Shown: positions 12,359 through 13,258 of the stretch, piece by piece | Layout of the letters: each line of letters begins with the position of its first letter | Position numbering within the stretch: the stretch's first letter is position 1 | From: Lachnoclostridium sp. UBA1241 | Lineage (GTDB): Bacteria; Bacillota; Clostridia; Lachnospirales; Lachnospiraceae | Assembly (NCBI GenBank): GCA_002308955.1 | Contig: DBWJ01000025.1 | Location: forward strand, 25,195-38,452 | Reading direction: 5' to 3' | DNA length: 13,258 nt | Notes under the pieces: generated by a model | Told to the model about the DNA's origin: nothing | Database searches by the model: none | The model's input: the letters and a program-made list of their open reading frames with translations, nothing else | Translations under genes and position numbers: made by a program

Positions 12359-13126
12359 TTAGCTCCTTTCCTCCGGCTCCTCATCGTCAGGTCCCGCGTA
12401 AACGTCCACCATGCGCGGGTCTTCCGGACCGGCATATACGCCCTCCATCGCGCGCCTTTGCTGCGGCGTATCGGGGTATTCCTTTCCGGCAAATGCGAAG
12501 GCATAATACAGCCAGCTGAGAGCCCCCGCAAGAAGCACCCCGCCGCAGATATCCGTAAACCAGTGCACGCCGCATACCGCCCGGCCGATGACCACGAAAA
12601 GGGCACTTGCGATGCAGGCTGCGGAAAGAATGATTCGCAAGGTCTGCGATTTAACGCGCGCGGCAATCTGCATGACCGCGGTGGCCGTCACGGCTACGAA
12701 AAGAAGGGTATGAGATGAAGGGTACGAAGGCTCCAGCTCCCACTCTTCGGGCGGTCCGAATTTCGGACGGTAGTTGATTACAAGCTTCTCGAACAGAACA
12801 TAGCAGATGCCGAGCACAACATAAAGTCCGCCGAGAAGAAGAATGTCCGAATCCACCTTAAGAAGCGATTTTCTGCGGATCAACTGCAGAAGGCCGATTA
12901 AGCCGAACGCGAAAACCGGGATTGCGGCGAGATAGCCCGCTTTCTCCGTAAGATCGTAGCATTTTTCGTGCTCCCCGGTGAAATTGTTAAAGCTTTCGTT
13001 GATTGTCGCGAACCCGACATCCGTACCCTGCCGGCCGATCGGCTTCACATCGACAAGTACCACCAGAACGGTGAATACGACGAACGCAGCAAGCAGTCCG
13101 AGTCCGATCCAAACATGCTTCTTCAT
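12359..13126 (-). CDS. PAP2 family membrane phosphatase
   Basis: The 255-aa protein has about six hydrophobic segments (roughly 5-26, 64-84, 95-113, 139-158, 162-181, 193-214). The phosphatidic-acid-phosphatase signature is present: KLVINYRP (K114, R120, P121), YPSSHT (S137, S138, H139) and RAVCGVHWFTD (R182, catalytic H188, D192). The first motif has one residue fewer than the usual K-x6-RP. PAP2 enzymes dephosphorylate lipid phosphates such as undecaprenyl diphosphate or phosphatidate at the membrane; the substrate is not determined. ATG 13126 (MKKHVWIGLG) was chosen over an upstream start because it gives a clean membrane N-terminus and has GGGAGAG ahead of it. The acidic cytosolic tail contains two VYAGPxD copies 12 residues apart. 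It is the first gene of the operon with the AAA+ and YbjN-like genes. Confidence 0.88.
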   Translation of the reverse strand: MKKHVWIGLGLLAAFVVFTVLVVLVDVKPIGRQGTDVGFATINESFNNFTGEHEKCYDLTEKAGYLAAIPVFAFGLIGLLQLIRRKSLLKVDSDILLLGGLYVVLGICYVLFEKLVINYRPKFGPPEEWELEPSYPSSHTLLFVAVTATAVMQIAARVKSQTLRIILSAACIASALFVVIGRAVCGVHWFTDICGGVLLAGALSWLYYAFAFAGKEYPDTPQQRRAMEGVYAGPEDPRMVDVYAGPDDEEPEERS

Positions 13127-13142
13127 ACCTTCTCTCCCTTCC

Positions 13143-13148
13143 GTTATA
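13143..13148 (-). promoter_or_regulatory. Possible extended -10 element for the PAP2 operon
   Basis: TGT-TATAAC on the minus strand (TATAAC at 13148-13143) is a good extended -10, but no clear -35 is found. The predicted start site would fall within the ribosome binding region, leaving only about 10 nt of leader. Tentative. Confidence 0.25.
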
Positions 13149-13151
13149 ACA

Positions 13152-13199
13152 CAAAATCCTTGCAAAACGATAAATGAATAAGGCTTTGCAAGGATTTTG
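13152..13199 (-). terminator. Inverted repeat, probable tRNA-Lys terminator
   Basis: A perfect 15-bp inverted repeat (13152-13166 with 13185-13199) around an 18-nt loop lies 10 bp past the tRNA 3' end. The stem begins with CAAAATCC and ends GGATTTTG, so the distal arm supplies only a TTTT run on the minus strand. It would separate the tRNA from the PAP2 operon, possibly incompletely. Confidence 0.6.
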
Positions 13200-13208
13200 C
13201 TATGTTCC

Positions 13209-13258
13209 TGAAGCACGCGGGATTCGAACCCGCGACAACTTGATTAAAAGTCAAGTGC
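13209..13258 (-). tRNA. tRNA-Lys (anticodon UUU), 3' part, cut by right edge
   Basis: The minus strand reads an anticodon arm CTTGA-CTTTTAA-TCAAG with anticodon TTT, a 5-base variable loop, the T arm GCGGG-TTCGAAT-CCCGC, the acceptor 3' strand GTGCTTC and discriminator A at 13209. No CCA is encoded. The D arm and 5' acceptor strand lie beyond the window. Confidence 0.93.

Overview
The window looks like a piece of chromosome from a moderately GC-rich, spore-former-type Clostridia, most likely a Lachnospiraceae relative. This is inferred from AGGAGG ribosome binding sites on nearly every gene, TATAAT-type promoters, a SpoVK/CbxX-type AAA+ ATPase, a clostridial-style ECF sigma operon, a phosphoglycerol-transferase-like sulfatase and full-length RF3. 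No species can be named from the sequence alone. All complete genes except prfC are on the minus strand.

Reading left to right: (1) the 5' part of a transketolase gene (minus, runs off the left edge) with its own promoter and a hairpin leader; (2) a two-gene minus-strand operon, rsmI then an LTA-synthase/OpgB-like sulfatase, closed by a strong terminator; (3) a divergent promoter region; (4) prfC (peptide chain release factor 3) on the plus strand; (5) a 730-bp convergent intergenic region full of structured repeats; (6) a minus-strand operon made of an ECF sigma factor, a single-pass membrane protein that is probably its anti-sigma factor, and a lipoprotein; (7) a monocistronic beta-CASP metallo-beta-lactamase-fold RNase-like gene with promoter and terminator; (8) a tightly packed minus-strand operon of a PAP2 phosphatase, a large tandem AAA+ protein and a YbjN-like protein; (9) the 3' part of a tRNA-Lys(UUU) gene at the right edge.

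The most unusual part is 4805-5534. The plus-strand prfC unit and the minus-strand sigma/lipoprotein operon converge here. Each is followed by a copy of the same long hairpin, oriented toward the other copy. The two copies share an identical 28-nt apical sequence, but their supporting stems differ in sequence while keeping the base pairing, and both end in a T-rich tract. Between them lie five direct repeats of a GC-rich terminator-like hairpin with an exact 74-bp period. Spacers of two types alternate, giving a 148-bp higher-order repeat. I know of no standard element that explains this arrangement. It may be a compound terminator barrier, a structured RNA family, or a non-autonomous mobile element.

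A second point of interest is the PAP2/AAA+/YbjN operon. The AAA+ protein carries an intact C-terminal CbxX-type ATPase module, and I read its N-terminal half as a second AAA+ domain that has lost its Walker A lysine and Walker B glutamate, so it may be a pseudo-ATPase half.
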